Of a DNA stretch of 24,242 bases, positions 1 through 8,210 are shown one piece after another. The notes beneath the pieces are model-generated. The model saw only the letters and a program-made list of their open reading frames with translations, was not told where the DNA came from and searched no databases. Location of the stretch: the NCBI GenBank assembly GCA_964482685.1, contig CAYZZA010000019.1, positions 1 through 24,242 on the forward strand. Reading direction: 5' to 3'. Position numbers and translations under genes: made by a program. Numbering within the stretch: position 1 is the first letter of the stretch; the number at the start of each line of letters is the position of its first letter. This DNA comes from CAYZZA01 sp964482685 (GTDB lineage Bacteria; Bacillota; Bacilli; Lactobacillales; Carnobacteriaceae_A).

Positions 1-70
1 CAGCCGTTAAGCTTCTCAGCGCCGAGGATAGTGAAGGGTTTCCCTTTGTGAAAGCAGGACGTTGCCGTGC
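1..70 (+). rRNA. rrf: 5S ribosomal RNA, 3' end (partial)
   Basis: The first 70 bases match the 3' portion of Firmicutes 5S rRNA, including the GTTAAGCTTCTCAGCGCCGA block, the GAAGGGTTTCCCTTTGTG hairpin and the final AGGACGTTGCC segment. The 5' part lies outside the window, so a whole rRNA operon probably sits immediately to the left. The exact 3' end (about base 70) is estimated from family conservation. No tRNA follows; an intrinsic terminator begins about 10 bases later. Confidence 0.93.
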
Positions 71-80
71 AAATAGAAAA

Positions 81-125
81 TAAAAAGCTAGAAAGGATTA
101 AGTTCCCTTCTAGCTTTTTATTTGT
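81..125. terminator. Bidirectional intrinsic terminator between 5S rRNA and the HesB-like gene
   Basis: Bases 81-93 pair perfectly with 108-120 (13 bp), and two further G:C pairs follow after one mismatch. On the plus strand the stem runs into a T-rich tract (TTTGTTTTTA), ending the rRNA transcript. On the minus strand the bases after the stem read TTTTCTATTT, so it can also end the convergent gene. That gene's stop codon (118-120) lies inside the stem. Confidence 0.85.
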
Positions 126-414
126 TTTTAATAAAACGATAGGTTGGCTCATTTAAGGATGTATCTAGCTCAACTTGCAAACTATAGGAATGAAAGAACC
201 ATTCATCTTGTGTCTCAATATAATACAAGATTCCATCTACAAGGGTCTCAACGAGTGGCTTTTTGGGGGGTTCAAGACGGATCCCAATTGAAAAACCGTC
301 GTGGATTTCTGTATTTCCGTATACTTTTCCCAAAAAACGAATAGCTTCACCTTCTTCAAGCTCCATTTCTGTTTGAAACCATGCACTAACTTGCGGATCA
401 ATGGTGAGAAACAT
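118..414 (-). CDS. HesB/YneR-like small protein, cysteine-free
   Basis: This 98-residue acidic protein resembles the HesB/IscA-fold proteins (YneR type) common in Lactobacillales. It starts MFLTIDPQVSAWF, continues with an acidic segment and FLGKVYG, and has the PPKKP turn and a DEWFFHSY motif. True IscA/HesB scaffold proteins bind Fe-S clusters through conserved cysteines. This protein has no cysteine, so cluster assembly cannot be assumed and its role is unknown. The ATG at 412-414 is preceded by a strong ribosome site (GAAAGGAG on the minus strand, about 423-430). It is transcribed toward the rRNA operon and shares its terminator. Family assignment is from overall pattern, so moderately sure; that it is a real gene is well supported. 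Confidence 0.78.
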   Translation of the reverse strand: MFLTIDPQVSAWFQTEMELEEGEAIRFLGKVYGNTEIHDGFSIGIRLEPPKKPLVETLVDGILYYIETQDEWFFHSYSLQVELDTSLNEPTYRFIKNK

Positions 415-500
415 GTATATGTCTCCTTTCTTAATTGTATATGAAAGCTTGTTTCACTAATGGAATAGAATAAATTTCTTTAATCATTGGACATGTACAA

Positions 501-530
501 ATGAAAGAGTATATCCAATTAGAGTATAAT
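501..530 (+). promoter_or_regulatory. Candidate sigma-A promoter upstream of dut
   Basis: A perfect TATAAT (525-530) is preceded by ATGAAA (501-506) at an 18-base spacing. It would give a leader of about 170 bases before dut. The 415-708 stretch also holds the upstream region of the divergent HesB-like gene and a possible 22-codon ORF at 563-631; I see no RNA gene in it. Confidence 0.5.
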
Positions 531-562
531 GCAAAACCAAACTAGAAGGAAAGAAGAAGTGT

Positions 563-631
563 ATGAAAAGAAGAAAGAAAGCCAAAGAATGTTTTTCTGT
601 GACTGAAACTTTTTTTATTTCTGAAATATAG
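563..631 (+). CDS. Possible 22-residue small ORF in the dut leader
   Basis: An ATG at 563 is preceded at good spacing by AGAAGGAAAG (544-553) and opens a 22-codon frame rich in Lys/Arg at the start (MKRRKKAKE) and hydrophobic near the end, stopping at TAG 629-631. It sits between the candidate promoter and dut. There is no homology I recognise. It may be a leader peptide, a small protein, or chance in purine-rich sequence. Confidence 0.2.
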   Translation: MKRRKKAKECFSVTETFFISEI

Positions 632-708
632 AAGAAAATGCTTTATTATTAAGAAAGGACCTAAAATCTACAAAAAAACTGATTTAACATAGATAGGGGA
701 AGAAAAAC

Positions 709-1227
709 ATGGAAAAGACGAAAAAAAGAGGGTTTGAAGTGGTTTCAACATATGTTGGACAAGACATTCAGATTCCGCAAAGAGCAACCACACATTCAGC
801 AGGGTATGATTTTTGTGCAGCTGTAGATATCTGTGTTCCAAGTATGCTTAAGCAGTTTTATGCTTTTCAACAAATAGAAAATAAAGAAGATATTGATTCT
901 CCACTAGGTGTAACTCTAGTTCCAACAGGCATCAAAGCATATATGCCGCCTGAAGAGTATCTTCTTTTAGCGAATCGTTCTAGTAACCCTATCAAGCACC
1001 AACTTGTTATGCCAAATGGAGTAGGTATTATTGATGGGGATTACTATGAGAACGAAAAAAATGAAGGGGAAATTTATTTTCAGTTTATTAATTATGGAGC
1101 GGAAGATTATTTCATTCAAAAAGGAGAACGAATCGGCCAAGGAATTTTCATGCCTTTTTTAAAGGCAGATGCAGAGGAGACTCCAACTCAGACACGAGCA
1201 GGTGGATTTGGCTCTTCTGGACGCTAA
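709..1227 (+). CDS. dut: dUTP diphosphatase (dUTPase)
   Basis: This 172-residue trimeric-type dUTPase hydrolyses dUTP to dUMP and pyrophosphate, keeping uracil out of DNA and supplying dUMP for thymidylate synthesis. All five family motifs are visible: SAGYDFCA (30-37), NRSSNP (89-94), GVGIIDGDYY (about 104-113) with the catalytic Asp, ERIGQGIF (140-147), and the glycine-rich C-terminal arm RAGGFGSSGR (163-172). The protein is slightly longer than typical bacterial Dut because of an insert at residues about 45-62 between motifs 1 and 2. The ATG at 709 follows AGGGGA at a workable spacing. It lies directly upstream of radA, an arrangement familiar in Lactobacillales. Confidence 0.93.
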   Translation: MEKTKKRGFEVVSTYVGQDIQIPQRATTHSAGYDFCAAVDICVPSMLKQFYAFQQIENKEDIDSPLGVTLVPTGIKAYMPPEEYLLLANRSSNPIKHQLVMPNGVGIIDGDYYENEKNEGEIYFQFINYGAEDYFIQKGERIGQGIFMPFLKADAEETPTQTRAGGFGSSGR

Positions 1228-1264
1228 AAAACGTGTGTGGGGTACCGAAAATAAACTGAAAATA

Positions 1265-1273
1265 TGTTACAAT
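1265..1273 (+). promoter_or_regulatory. Candidate extended -10 promoter for radA
   Basis: TGTTACAAT contains an extended TGn and a TACAAT -10 box 44 bases before the radA start. The -35 region is poor (CCGAAA at 17 bases), as expected for a TGn promoter. It lies in the dut-radA gap, where no terminator is visible, so read-through from dut is also likely. Confidence 0.45.
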
Positions 1274-1316
1274 GAAGCTATGACGAAAAAAGAATGTGCA
1301 GAAAGAGGCGGACCCA

Positions 1317-2693
1317 ATGGCAAAAAAGAAAACGACTGTCTTTGTTTGCCAAGCGTGTGGATACGAATCACCGAAGTGGCTTGGACGTTGTCCAAATTGT
1401 AGTGCTTGGAATCAGATGGAAGAAGAGCGTCTCCAAGAAACGACTACCCGGTCCACAAGCGGTATAAATATGTCCACTGGAAAAGCAGCGAAAGCAGAAG
1501 CGATTGCAGATATAAAGATAGAGTCAGAAACGCGCGTAAAAACCAAACTTGAAGAATTTAACCGCGTATTAGGTGGTGGGGTTGTGCCGGGTTCCTTAGT
1601 CCTAATAGGTGGCGATCCAGGTATCGGGAAGTCTACGTTATTGTTGCAAGTATCGGCACAACTCAATCAAACAGGCGGAACAGTTTTGTACGTATCCGGC
1701 GAAGAAAGCAAACACCAGATTAAAATGCGAGCAGATCGTCTAGAGTTAAGAGGGTCAGATTTTTATCTTTATCCTGAAACAGACTTAGCCTATATTGCAG
1801 AAACCATTAAAGAATTAAAACCGGATTATGTAGTAATTGACTCTATTCAAACGATGCATCATCCAGACGTAACAAGTGCCGCAGGCAGTGTCTCACAGGT
1901 GCGCGAATCAACAGCTGAGCTGATGCGAATTGCAAAAACAAATGGCATCGCTATCTTTATTGTTGGTCATGTGACAAAAGAAGGGGCCATTGCGGGTCCG
2001 CGTATGTTAGAACATATGGTGGACACTGTCCTTTATTTCGAAGGGGAAAGACACCATACGTTTCGTATTCTTCGAGCAGTAAAAAATCGCTTTGGTTCGA
2101 CGAATGAGATTGGTATTTTTGAAATGCGCAATGGTGGTTTAGTGGAAGTCACCAACCCATCAGAACTTTTTTTGGAAGAACGCTTGGCAGGAGCCACGGG
2201 TTCAGCTGTGGTAGCTGCGATGGAAGGCACACGCCCAGTACTGGTTGAAATTCAATCTTTGATTACTCCTACGATTTTTGGAAATGGAAAACGTACTGCT
2301 ACTGGACTGGACCGCAATCGTGTGTCGCTGATTATGGCTGTTTTAGAAAAGAGAGCGGGTCTACATTTGCAAAACCAAGATGCTTACCTAAAAGCATCTG
2401 GAGGTGTTAAGTTGGATGAACCAGCGGTTGATTTGCCGATTGCTATCAGTATTGCTTCAAGTTACAAAGAAAAAGAAACCAAAGCAACTGACTGTTTCAT
2501 CGGGGAAATAGGTCTAACAGGAGAAGTAAGGCGGGTAAGTCGAATAGATCAACGCGTATCTGAAGCAGCTAAGCTTGGGTTCAAACGGATTTTTCTCCCA
2601 AAAAACAACATTGGTGGATGGACATTTCCAAAAGATGTGCAGATTATAGGCGTAACAACGCTTTCTGATGCACTTAAAAAAGCCTTCTTATAA
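1317..2693 (+). CDS. radA: DNA repair protein RadA (Sms)
   Basis: RadA is a RecA-like hexameric ATPase/helicase that extends D-loops and supports branch migration during recombinational repair and, in naturally competent bacteria, transformation. The 458-residue protein has an N-terminal C4 zinc finger (Cys11, Cys14, Cys25, Cys28), Walker A GGDPGIGKST (98-107), Walker B YVVIDS (171-176), the RadA-specific KNRFG motif (256-260) and a C-terminal Lon-like domain (KLDEPAVDLPIAI region). I chose ATG 1317 because it follows AGAGGCGG at correct spacing and gives the usual MAKKKT start. An in-frame GTG at 1296 would add seven residues but overlaps the ribosome site. Full length and intact. Confidence 0.96.
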   Translation: MAKKKTTVFVCQACGYESPKWLGRCPNCSAWNQMEEERLQETTTRSTSGINMSTGKAAKAEAIADIKIESETRVKTKLEEFNRVLGGGVVPGSLVLIGGDPGIGKSTLLLQVSAQLNQTGGTVLYVSGEESKHQIKMRADRLELRGSDFYLYPETDLAYIAETIKELKPDYVVIDSIQTMHHPDVTSAAGSVSQVRESTAELMRIAKTNGIAIFIVGHVTKEGAIAGPRMLEHMVDTVLYFEGERHHTFRILRAVKNRFGSTNEIGIFEMRNGGLVEVTNPSELFLEERLAGATGSAVVAAMEGTRPVLVEIQSLITPTIFGNGKRTATGLDRNRVSLIMAVLEKRAGLHLQNQDAYLKASGGVKLDEPAVDLPIAISIASSYKEKETKATDCFIGEIGLTGEVRRVSRIDQRVSEAAKLGFKRIFLPKNNIGGWTFPKDVQIIGVTTLSDALKKAFL

Positions 2694-2744
2694 AAAATGC
2701 ACGCGTTATTGTTCGACGATACTCTAAATAAAGGAGGTTTTCAG

Positions 2745-3866
2745 ATGATTGGCAGAATTGTAACATTGACCTTTATACTTATCGGCGGAAGTATCGGCTT
2801 TGGATTTATGCCAGAGCTATGGACGCTTTTTCCAGCAGTTCCAAATGTGGTTAACAACCCGATTGTGAATAGTGCTATCGGAAGTTTGGTGTTTTATGTG
2901 ATTTCTCTTCCAGCGTCTAAGTACATTGAAAAAGGTGTTATGAAGTTAGAATCAGTGTTGAGTGAAAAAAGTACACTTTCTTTATTATTCGGAACAGCAG
3001 GAACAATTATTGGACTTATATTATCTTGGCTTATTAATATTGCATTGATTGCATTTGATATTCCTATTATTAGCACGGTTGTACCCATTATTGTTACAGT
3101 TGGTTTAGGATTCATGGGATATCGCTTGGCTACCGGGCGGACAGAAGAGCTGCAAAAATTATTTTCTACAATGAATCAAAAACAAGACGTTGAAAAAAAT
3201 CAAGATGTCCTAGAAAGACATGCAAACGATAATTTCCGACGGTATAAAATATTGGATACAAGCGTGATTATAGATGGACGGATCTATGACATCGTGCGAA
3301 CAGGATTTCTAGAAGGAACACTCCTGATTCCTCAATTTGTCTTGCATGAACTTCAGCACATTGCCGATTCCTCAGACAGTTTGAAACGTGTGAGGGGAAG
3401 AAGAGGATTAGATATTTTAAATGCACTTCAAAAAGAACCTGAAATTTCGGTGGAGATGTATGAAGGAGAAATTGAAGAAATTTTTGAAGTGGATGCCAAA
3501 TTAGTGCAACTTGCTAAATGGACAGATGGGGTTGTTGTTACAAACGACTACAACCTTAACAAAGTATGTGAATTTCAAAATGTCCCTGTGCTAAATATTA
3601 ATGAACTGGCAAATGCGGTGAAGCCCATTGTGATACCTGGAGAACCGATGCGGGTTGTAATCGTAAAAAGTGGTACGGAACGTAGTCAAGGGGTTGCTTA
3701 TCTAGATGATGGGACCATGGTTGTGGTAGAAGAAGGACAGCACTTTATGAATCAAACATTGGACATTGTAGTGACAAGTTCTTTGCAGACAGCAGCTGGG
3801 AGAATGATTTTTGCAAAACCAGCACATTCCCAAAAAGCACTAAATGAAAAAGAGAGCACGAAATAA
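2745..3866 (+). CDS. yacL: YacL-like membrane PIN/TRAM-domain protein
   Basis: This 373-residue protein has four predicted membrane segments (about residues 3-21, 40-56, 80-104 and 110-127), a PIN nuclease-fold domain beginning at KILDTSVIIDGRI (Asp171 and Glu202 are candidate metal ligands, with VVTNDYNLNK later), and a C-terminal TRAM RNA-binding domain (MRVVIVKSG to about VTSSLQTAAGRMIF). It is the conserved PilT/PIN-TRAM neighbour of radA in Firmicutes; the role is probably membrane-anchored RNA cleavage or binding but is not firmly established. The ATG at 2745 follows AAGGAGG (2731-2737). An upstream in-frame ATG at 2697 lacks a ribosome site and begins 3 bases after the radA stop, so I reject it. 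Confidence 0.9.
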   Translation: MIGRIVTLTFILIGGSIGFGFMPELWTLFPAVPNVVNNPIVNSAIGSLVFYVISLPASKYIEKGVMKLESVLSEKSTLSLLFGTAGTIIGLILSWLINIALIAFDIPIISTVVPIIVTVGLGFMGYRLATGRTEELQKLFSTMNQKQDVEKNQDVLERHANDNFRRYKILDTSVIIDGRIYDIVRTGFLEGTLLIPQFVLHELQHIADSSDSLKRVRGRRGLDILNALQKEPEISVEMYEGEIEEIFEVDAKLVQLAKWTDGVVVTNDYNLNKVCEFQNVPVLNINELANAVKPIVIPGEPMRVVIVKSGTERSQGVAYLDDGTMVVVEEGQHFMNQTLDIVVTSSLQTAAGRMIFAKPAHSQKALNEKESTK

Positions 3867-3926
3867 GTATATTTTTGATAGACAAAACATATTCTAGACA
3901 CCAGTAGAAAAGAAAGAGGGAACATA

Positions 3927-5408
3927 ATGACAAAAAAAGTTCGAGTACGCTATGCACCAAGTCCCACAGGGCATTTACACATCGGAAATGCACGTACGGC
4001 ACTCTTTAACTATTTATTTGCACGCCATGAAGGTGGCGACTTTATCATTCGAATTGAAGACACGGACTTGAAAAGAAACATTAAAAATGGAGAAAAAAGC
4101 CAATTAGAGAACCTAGAATGGCTTGGCATTGATTGGGATGAGAGTCCAGAAAAACCAGGCAACTATGGACCGTACCGTCAATCAGAGCGGAGTCATATTT
4201 ATGATCCACTTGTTGAAGAGCTTCTTGAAAAAGATGATGCATATAAATGCTACTGTACCTCTGAAGAATTAGAAGCAGAACGGGAAGCGCAACGTGAACG
4301 CGGCCAAATGCCTCAATACGGAGGGAAATGTGCGCACTTAACTAAAGAGCAGCAACAAGAAAAAGAAGCTGCTGGGCTGACCCCAGTAGTGCGCATTCGT
4401 GCGCACAAGGATCGTACGTACGCCTTTGACGATATAGTCAAAGGGCCCATTTCCTTTGAAGGAGCAAGTGTGGGGGGCGATTTTGTCATCATGAAACGTG
4501 ACGGCATGCCCACATACAACTTTGCAGTGACGGTAGATGACCATTACATGGAGATTACTCATGTCTTTCGTGGAGATGATCACATTGCCAATACACCAAA
4601 ACAATTGATGGTTTATGAAGCCTTTGGGTGGACACCACCTAAGTTTGGGCACATGACTCTGATTATCAATAGCGAAACAGGTAAAAAACTGAGCAAACGA
4701 GATGAATCGATTCTTCAGTTTATCGAACAGTACCGTGAACTAGGATATTCACCTGAAGCTCTTTTCAACTTTATTTCTTTGTTAGGATGGTCCCCAAAGG
4801 GAGAAGAAGAAATTTATTCAAAAGAAGAACTTATAGCCATGTATGACCCAAGTCGACTTGGGAAATCTCCGGCGGCGTTTGATGCGAAAAAGTTGAGTTG
4901 GATTAGCAATCTTTATTTGAAAGAAGAAGACTTAGATGACTTAACCGCTCAAGCACTACCCCATTTAATTGAAGCAGGTTATGTAGAAGCTGACCCAACA
5001 CCCGAAAAGAAAGAATGGGTGAAAAAACTTGTTTCGCTCTACCAAGAACAAATGAATTATGCAGCGGAAATTGTCTCTTTGACGCCTCTCTTTTTTGAAG
5101 AAGGATTTGACTTAGACCAACAAGAAAGAGACATTTTAACAAGTGAGACGGTTCCCGTTGTGTTAGAAGCGTTTAAAGAAAAGTTGGAACAAGTTGAACC
5201 GTTTACAGCTACAGAAATACAAGCTGCTGTAAAATCCGTTCAAAAAGAAACAGGCATCAAAGGAAAGAATTTGTTTATGCCCATTCGTATTGCCGTTAGT
5301 GGGGAAATGCACGGTCCTCAATTAAATGATACAATTGAGCTGCTCGGGCGCGAAAAAGCGTTGCAGCATATTGATCTAACTTTAACAGAAATCACGAAAA
5401 GCAACTAA
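3927..5408 (+). CDS. gltX: Glutamyl-tRNA synthetase
   Basis: This class I synthetase charges tRNA-Glu. In most Firmicutes it also mischarges tRNA-Gln, which GatCAB then amidates; that this copy is non-discriminating is inferred. The 493-residue protein has the signature PSPTGHLHIG (11-20, HIGH motif), a CYC segment in the zinc/acceptor-binding region, and KLSKR (254-258) as the KMSKS loop, followed by the helical anticodon-binding C-terminal half. Length is typical. The ATG at 3927 follows AGAGGGA. No T-box leader is present in the short gap after yacL. It ends in a terminator before cysS. Confidence 0.97.
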   Translation: MTKKVRVRYAPSPTGHLHIGNARTALFNYLFARHEGGDFIIRIEDTDLKRNIKNGEKSQLENLEWLGIDWDESPEKPGNYGPYRQSERSHIYDPLVEELLEKDDAYKCYCTSEELEAEREAQRERGQMPQYGGKCAHLTKEQQQEKEAAGLTPVVRIRAHKDRTYAFDDIVKGPISFEGASVGGDFVIMKRDGMPTYNFAVTVDDHYMEITHVFRGDDHIANTPKQLMVYEAFGWTPPKFGHMTLIINSETGKKLSKRDESILQFIEQYRELGYSPEALFNFISLLGWSPKGEEEIYSKEELIAMYDPSRLGKSPAAFDAKKLSWISNLYLKEEDLDDLTAQALPHLIEAGYVEADPTPEKKEWVKKLVSLYQEQMNYAAEIVSLTPLFFEEGFDLDQQERDILTSETVPVVLEAFKEKLEQVEPFTATEIQAAVKSVQKETGIKGKNLFMPIRIAVSGEMHGPQLNDTIELLGREKALQHIDLTLTEITKSN

Positions 5409-5446
5409 ATAGAGCGTTTAAATCGCAAACAATAGCATATCGCCAG

Positions 5447-5487
5447 AAAGTGGAGCAGGGACATTCTCCCTTGCTCCTTTTCTTTTT
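5447..5487 (+). terminator. Intrinsic terminator after gltX
   Basis: GGAGCA (5452-5457) pairs with TGCTCC (5472-5477) and GGGA (5458-5461) with TCCC (5467-5470), with one bulged T and a five-base loop. A T-rich tract (TTTTCTTTTTA) follows. It would separate gltX from cysS, but I cannot find a convincing promoter in the remaining bases before cysS, so partial read-through or a weak promoter is implied. Confidence 0.75.
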
Positions 5488-5542
5488 ATACAAAAAATGC
5501 TGAAAAAGTCCTAAACAAAAGTCTAGAAAAGGAGCGGATAGG

Positions 5543-6961
5543 ATGATTAAACTATATAATACATTGACTCGACAAAAAGAAGTCTTTACCCCTATAGAAG
5601 AAGGAAAGGTGAGCATGTATGTATGTGGGCCCACAGTGTACAACTACATTCACATTGGGAATGCGCGAAGTACGGTAGCCTTTGATACAATCCGCCGGTA
5701 TTTCACTTTTCGAGGGTACGATGTGACTTTTATTTCCAACTTTACAGATGTGGACGACAAAATCATTCGGGTGGCAAAGGAAGTGGGGGTCACCGCACCG
5801 GAAGTTGCTGAACGCTTTATCCAAGCCTATTTTACTGATACGGATGCGTTAGATGTTCAGCGTCCAACCGCGAGCCCACGAGTGATGGATCACATTCCAG
5901 AAATCATCTCATTTATTGAAGTTTTGATTGAGAAAGGGTTTGCCTACCACTCAGAAGGGGATGTTTACTACCGGACACGTAAGTTTGAAGAGTATGGCAA
6001 ACTCAGTAATATTTCGGTGGATGAGTTGGAGGTAGGAGCAAGTCAACGGGTAGACCAAGCTGAAAATCTTAAAAAACAAGACCCCCTAGATTTTGCTTTA
6101 TGGAAAGCAGCAAAAGAGGATGAAATTAGCTGGCCGTCTCCTTGGGGACAAGGTCGTCCGGGTTGGCACATTGAATGTTCCGTGATGGCTACAAAATATC
6201 TAGGCGACACCATAGACATTCATGCTGGAGGACAGGATTTAGCTTTTCCTCATCATGAAAATGAAATTGCACAAACAGAAGCCAAAACGGGACATGCCTT
6301 TGCTCATTACTGGATGCACAATGGTTTTGTGACGCTTGATGAAGAGAAAATGAGTAAATCAATTGGGAACGTTGTGCTGGTCAAAGACTTATTGAGCGAG
6401 CACGATTCCCAAGTTGTTCGTTTTTTATTGGCAACCACACATTACAGAAAGCCGCTTCATTACAGTGAAGCTTTCCTAGAAGAAGCAAAAACAAACCTAA
6501 CCCGTCTACAGACAGCATATCAAAATGCTTCTCACCGCTATAAAGATGCACAACCAAAAAGCGATGAGGACGAGGCTGTCTTGGAAGAGTTTCACGCATT
6601 TAAAGAAGCTTTTATCGAAAAAATGGATGACGACTTTAATGCTGCAAACGGAATAACTGTGTTATATGAACTTGCCAAACAGTTAAACATTTATAGCCAA
6701 CAAGACACAGTCTCGGCTCGTGTGTTAACAAATGTTTTAGATGATTTTCAAGAAATGATGTCTATATTTGGGATTACATTAGAAGTAGAGACCGAACTTC
6801 TAGACGAAGAAGTAGATCGCTTAATTGAAGAACGAAATAGAGCACGTAAAAACAAGGACTTTCAACGTTCAGATGAGATTCGAGATCAATTAAAAGAACA
6901 AGGCATTCTCCTGGAAGATACCGCTCAAGGCGTACGTTGGAGAAGAGAGGACTACACATGA
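5543..6961 (+). CDS. cysS: Cysteinyl-tRNA synthetase
   Basis: This 472-residue class I synthetase charges tRNA-Cys. It shows the zinc ligand Cys28 in CGPTVYNYIH, the HIGH motif as HIGN (37-40), the WHIECSVMA and GGQDLAFPHHENE segments that carry the other zinc ligands, and KMSKS (269-273). The C-terminal DALR/anticodon region ends in the usual basic tail. The ATG at 5543 follows AAGGAG. The stop overlaps the mrnC start (ATGA, 6958-6961), which indicates translational coupling. In B. subtilis cysE lies just upstream and a T-box controls the operon; neither is present here. Confidence 0.97.
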   Translation: MIKLYNTLTRQKEVFTPIEEGKVSMYVCGPTVYNYIHIGNARSTVAFDTIRRYFTFRGYDVTFISNFTDVDDKIIRVAKEVGVTAPEVAERFIQAYFTDTDALDVQRPTASPRVMDHIPEIISFIEVLIEKGFAYHSEGDVYYRTRKFEEYGKLSNISVDELEVGASQRVDQAENLKKQDPLDFALWKAAKEDEISWPSPWGQGRPGWHIECSVMATKYLGDTIDIHAGGQDLAFPHHENEIAQTEAKTGHAFAHYWMHNGFVTLDEEKMSKSIGNVVLVKDLLSEHDSQVVRFLLATTHYRKPLHYSEAFLEEAKTNLTRLQTAYQNASHRYKDAQPKSDEDEAVLEEFHAFKEAFIEKMDDDFNAANGITVLYELAKQLNIYSQQDTVSARVLTNVLDDFQEMMSIFGITLEVETELLDEEVDRLIEERNRARKNKDFQRSDEIRDQLKEQGILLEDTAQGVRWRREDYT

Positions 6962-7386
6962 CAGTAGAAAAAAAAGATTGGACTCAACTCAATGGTTTGG
7001 CACTTGCATATATTGGCGATGCGATTTATGAACTAATGGTGCGTCAACATTTGCTTGAGACAGGATTGACACGTCCAAATGACCTTCACCGAAGAGCAAC
7101 AGAATTTGTGTCTGCAACCGGTCAGAGCAACTTAATTAAGGAGATGCTTCGGATAGACTATTTAACCGAAGAAGAAGAAGGAATCTTTAAACGAGGGCGC
7201 AATGCCAAGAGCCATACATCTGCTAAAAATGCAGATGTAGCCACATACCGTGCATCAACAGGATTTGAAGCACTCATGGGCTATTTACACATGACAAACC
7301 AATCAGAGCGATTGGCAGAAGTTGTGGCATGGTGCATCCAAAACATAGAGGAGAATATAGATGGGAAAGAAAAACCGACCATATAA
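6958..7386 (+). CDS. mrnC: Mini-ribonuclease III
   Basis: Mini-III is an RNase III catalytic domain without the dsRNA-binding domain. In B. subtilis it matures the ends of 23S rRNA. The 142-residue protein has the RNase III signature YIGDAIYELMVR near the N-terminus, with catalytic acidic residues, and the second catalytic segment STGFEALMGYLH near residue 105. The ATG at 6958 overlaps the cysS stop and follows GAGAGG; an in-frame TTG at 6937 inside cysS is less likely. Its 3' end overlaps rlmB by 26 bases. Pairing with an rRNA methyltransferase fits a 50S maturation role. Confidence 0.93.
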   Translation: MTVEKKDWTQLNGLALAYIGDAIYELMVRQHLLETGLTRPNDLHRRATEFVSATGQSNLIKEMLRIDYLTEEEEGIFKRGRNAKSHTSAKNADVATYRASTGFEALMGYLHMTNQSERLAEVVAWCIQNIEENIDGKEKPTI

Positions 7387-8164
7387 ACAAGAAGAGTCAA
7401 AAAAGGCCTATGAAACAGAAGAAGCCAATGCAGAGCTAGACAACATCGTAGGGGGAAGAAATCCAGTAATTGAAACGCTTCAATCGTCTCGTGACATCAA
7501 CAAGCTATTTTTACAAGAAGGATTATCTGGAGAAAAAGTAGACCGTGCACTTTCTTTAGCGAAAAAAAGGAAAATTCCTTTTTCTTTTGTCCCTAAATCT
7601 AAGCTCGATCAACTTGTAGACAAAGGCAACCATCAAGGAATGGTAGTGTCTGCTGCTGCGGTTGAATACGTCGAACTGGATGACTTATTTGAACGAGCTG
7701 CGAAGAAAAATGAGGCCCCTTTCTTTTTGCTTTTAGATGGAATAGAAGATCCACACAACTTAGGCTCGATCATGCGTACCGCAGATGCAAGTGGGGTACA
7801 TGGTATTATTCTTCCCAAAAGAAGGGCTGTAGGCTTGACGTCTGTTGTTGCAAAGGCATCTGCTGGCGCAATTGAACATGTCCCCGTCGTTCGGGTGACC
7901 AATATGGTACAAGTAATCAAAGAATTAAAAGAAAGAGGCCTTTGGCTCTTTGGAACCGATATGGAGGGGACTGATTATCGCACATGGGAAGCAGACATGG
8001 CGGTAGGACTCGTGATTGGAAATGAAGGAAAAGGGATGTCGCGTCTTGTCAAAGAACAAATGGATGGAATCGTGACCATTCCAATGATTGGAAATGTGCA
8101 AAGTTTGAATGCGGGCGTTGCAGCAGGATTATTGATGTATGAAGTGATGCGGAAAAGACAATAG
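7361..8164 (+). CDS. rlmB: 23S rRNA (guanosine-2'-O-)-methyltransferase RlmB
   Basis: A SPOUT (TrmH family) methyltransferase that 2'-O-methylates the conserved P-loop guanosine of 23S rRNA (G2251 in E. coli) using S-adenosylmethionine. The 267-residue protein has a basic N-terminal extension, an L30e-like substrate-binding domain beginning at GGRNPVIETL, and the SPOUT trefoil-knot motifs DPHNLGSIMRTADASG, GNEGKGMS and IPMIGNVQSLNAGVA. The ATG at 7361 follows AGAGGAG (7347-7353) and lies inside the end of mrnC, so the two are probably translationally coupled. TrmH-like tRNA methyltransferase is the main alternative, but position and motifs favour RlmB (B. subtilis yacO). Confidence 0.93.
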   Translation: MGKKNRPYKQEESKKAYETEEANAELDNIVGGRNPVIETLQSSRDINKLFLQEGLSGEKVDRALSLAKKRKIPFSFVPKSKLDQLVDKGNHQGMVVSAAAVEYVELDDLFERAAKKNEAPFFLLLDGIEDPHNLGSIMRTADASGVHGIILPKRRAVGLTSVVAKASAGAIEHVPVVRVTNMVQVIKELKERGLWLFGTDMEGTDYRTWEADMAVGLVIGNEGKGMSRLVKEQMDGIVTIPMIGNVQSLNAGVAAGLLMYEVMRKRQ

Positions 8165-8210
8165 TCTTGTTTAAGCAAAAAATAAAATGGAGGAAGGGGG
8201 CAAGAAGAGC

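Noticed and set aside
144..344. Plus-strand frame opposite the HesB-like gene
   Set aside because: The minus-strand frame has a strong ribosome site and family resemblance; the plus frame has neither.
2697..2744. Upstream start extending yacL by 16 residues
   Set aside because: No ribosome site precedes ATG 2697, and the AAGGAGG at 2731-2737 clearly serves ATG 2745.
5409..5542. T-box riboswitch upstream of cysS
   Set aside because: No TGGNACCGCG-type T-box sequence or specifier stem is visible; only a simple terminator is present.
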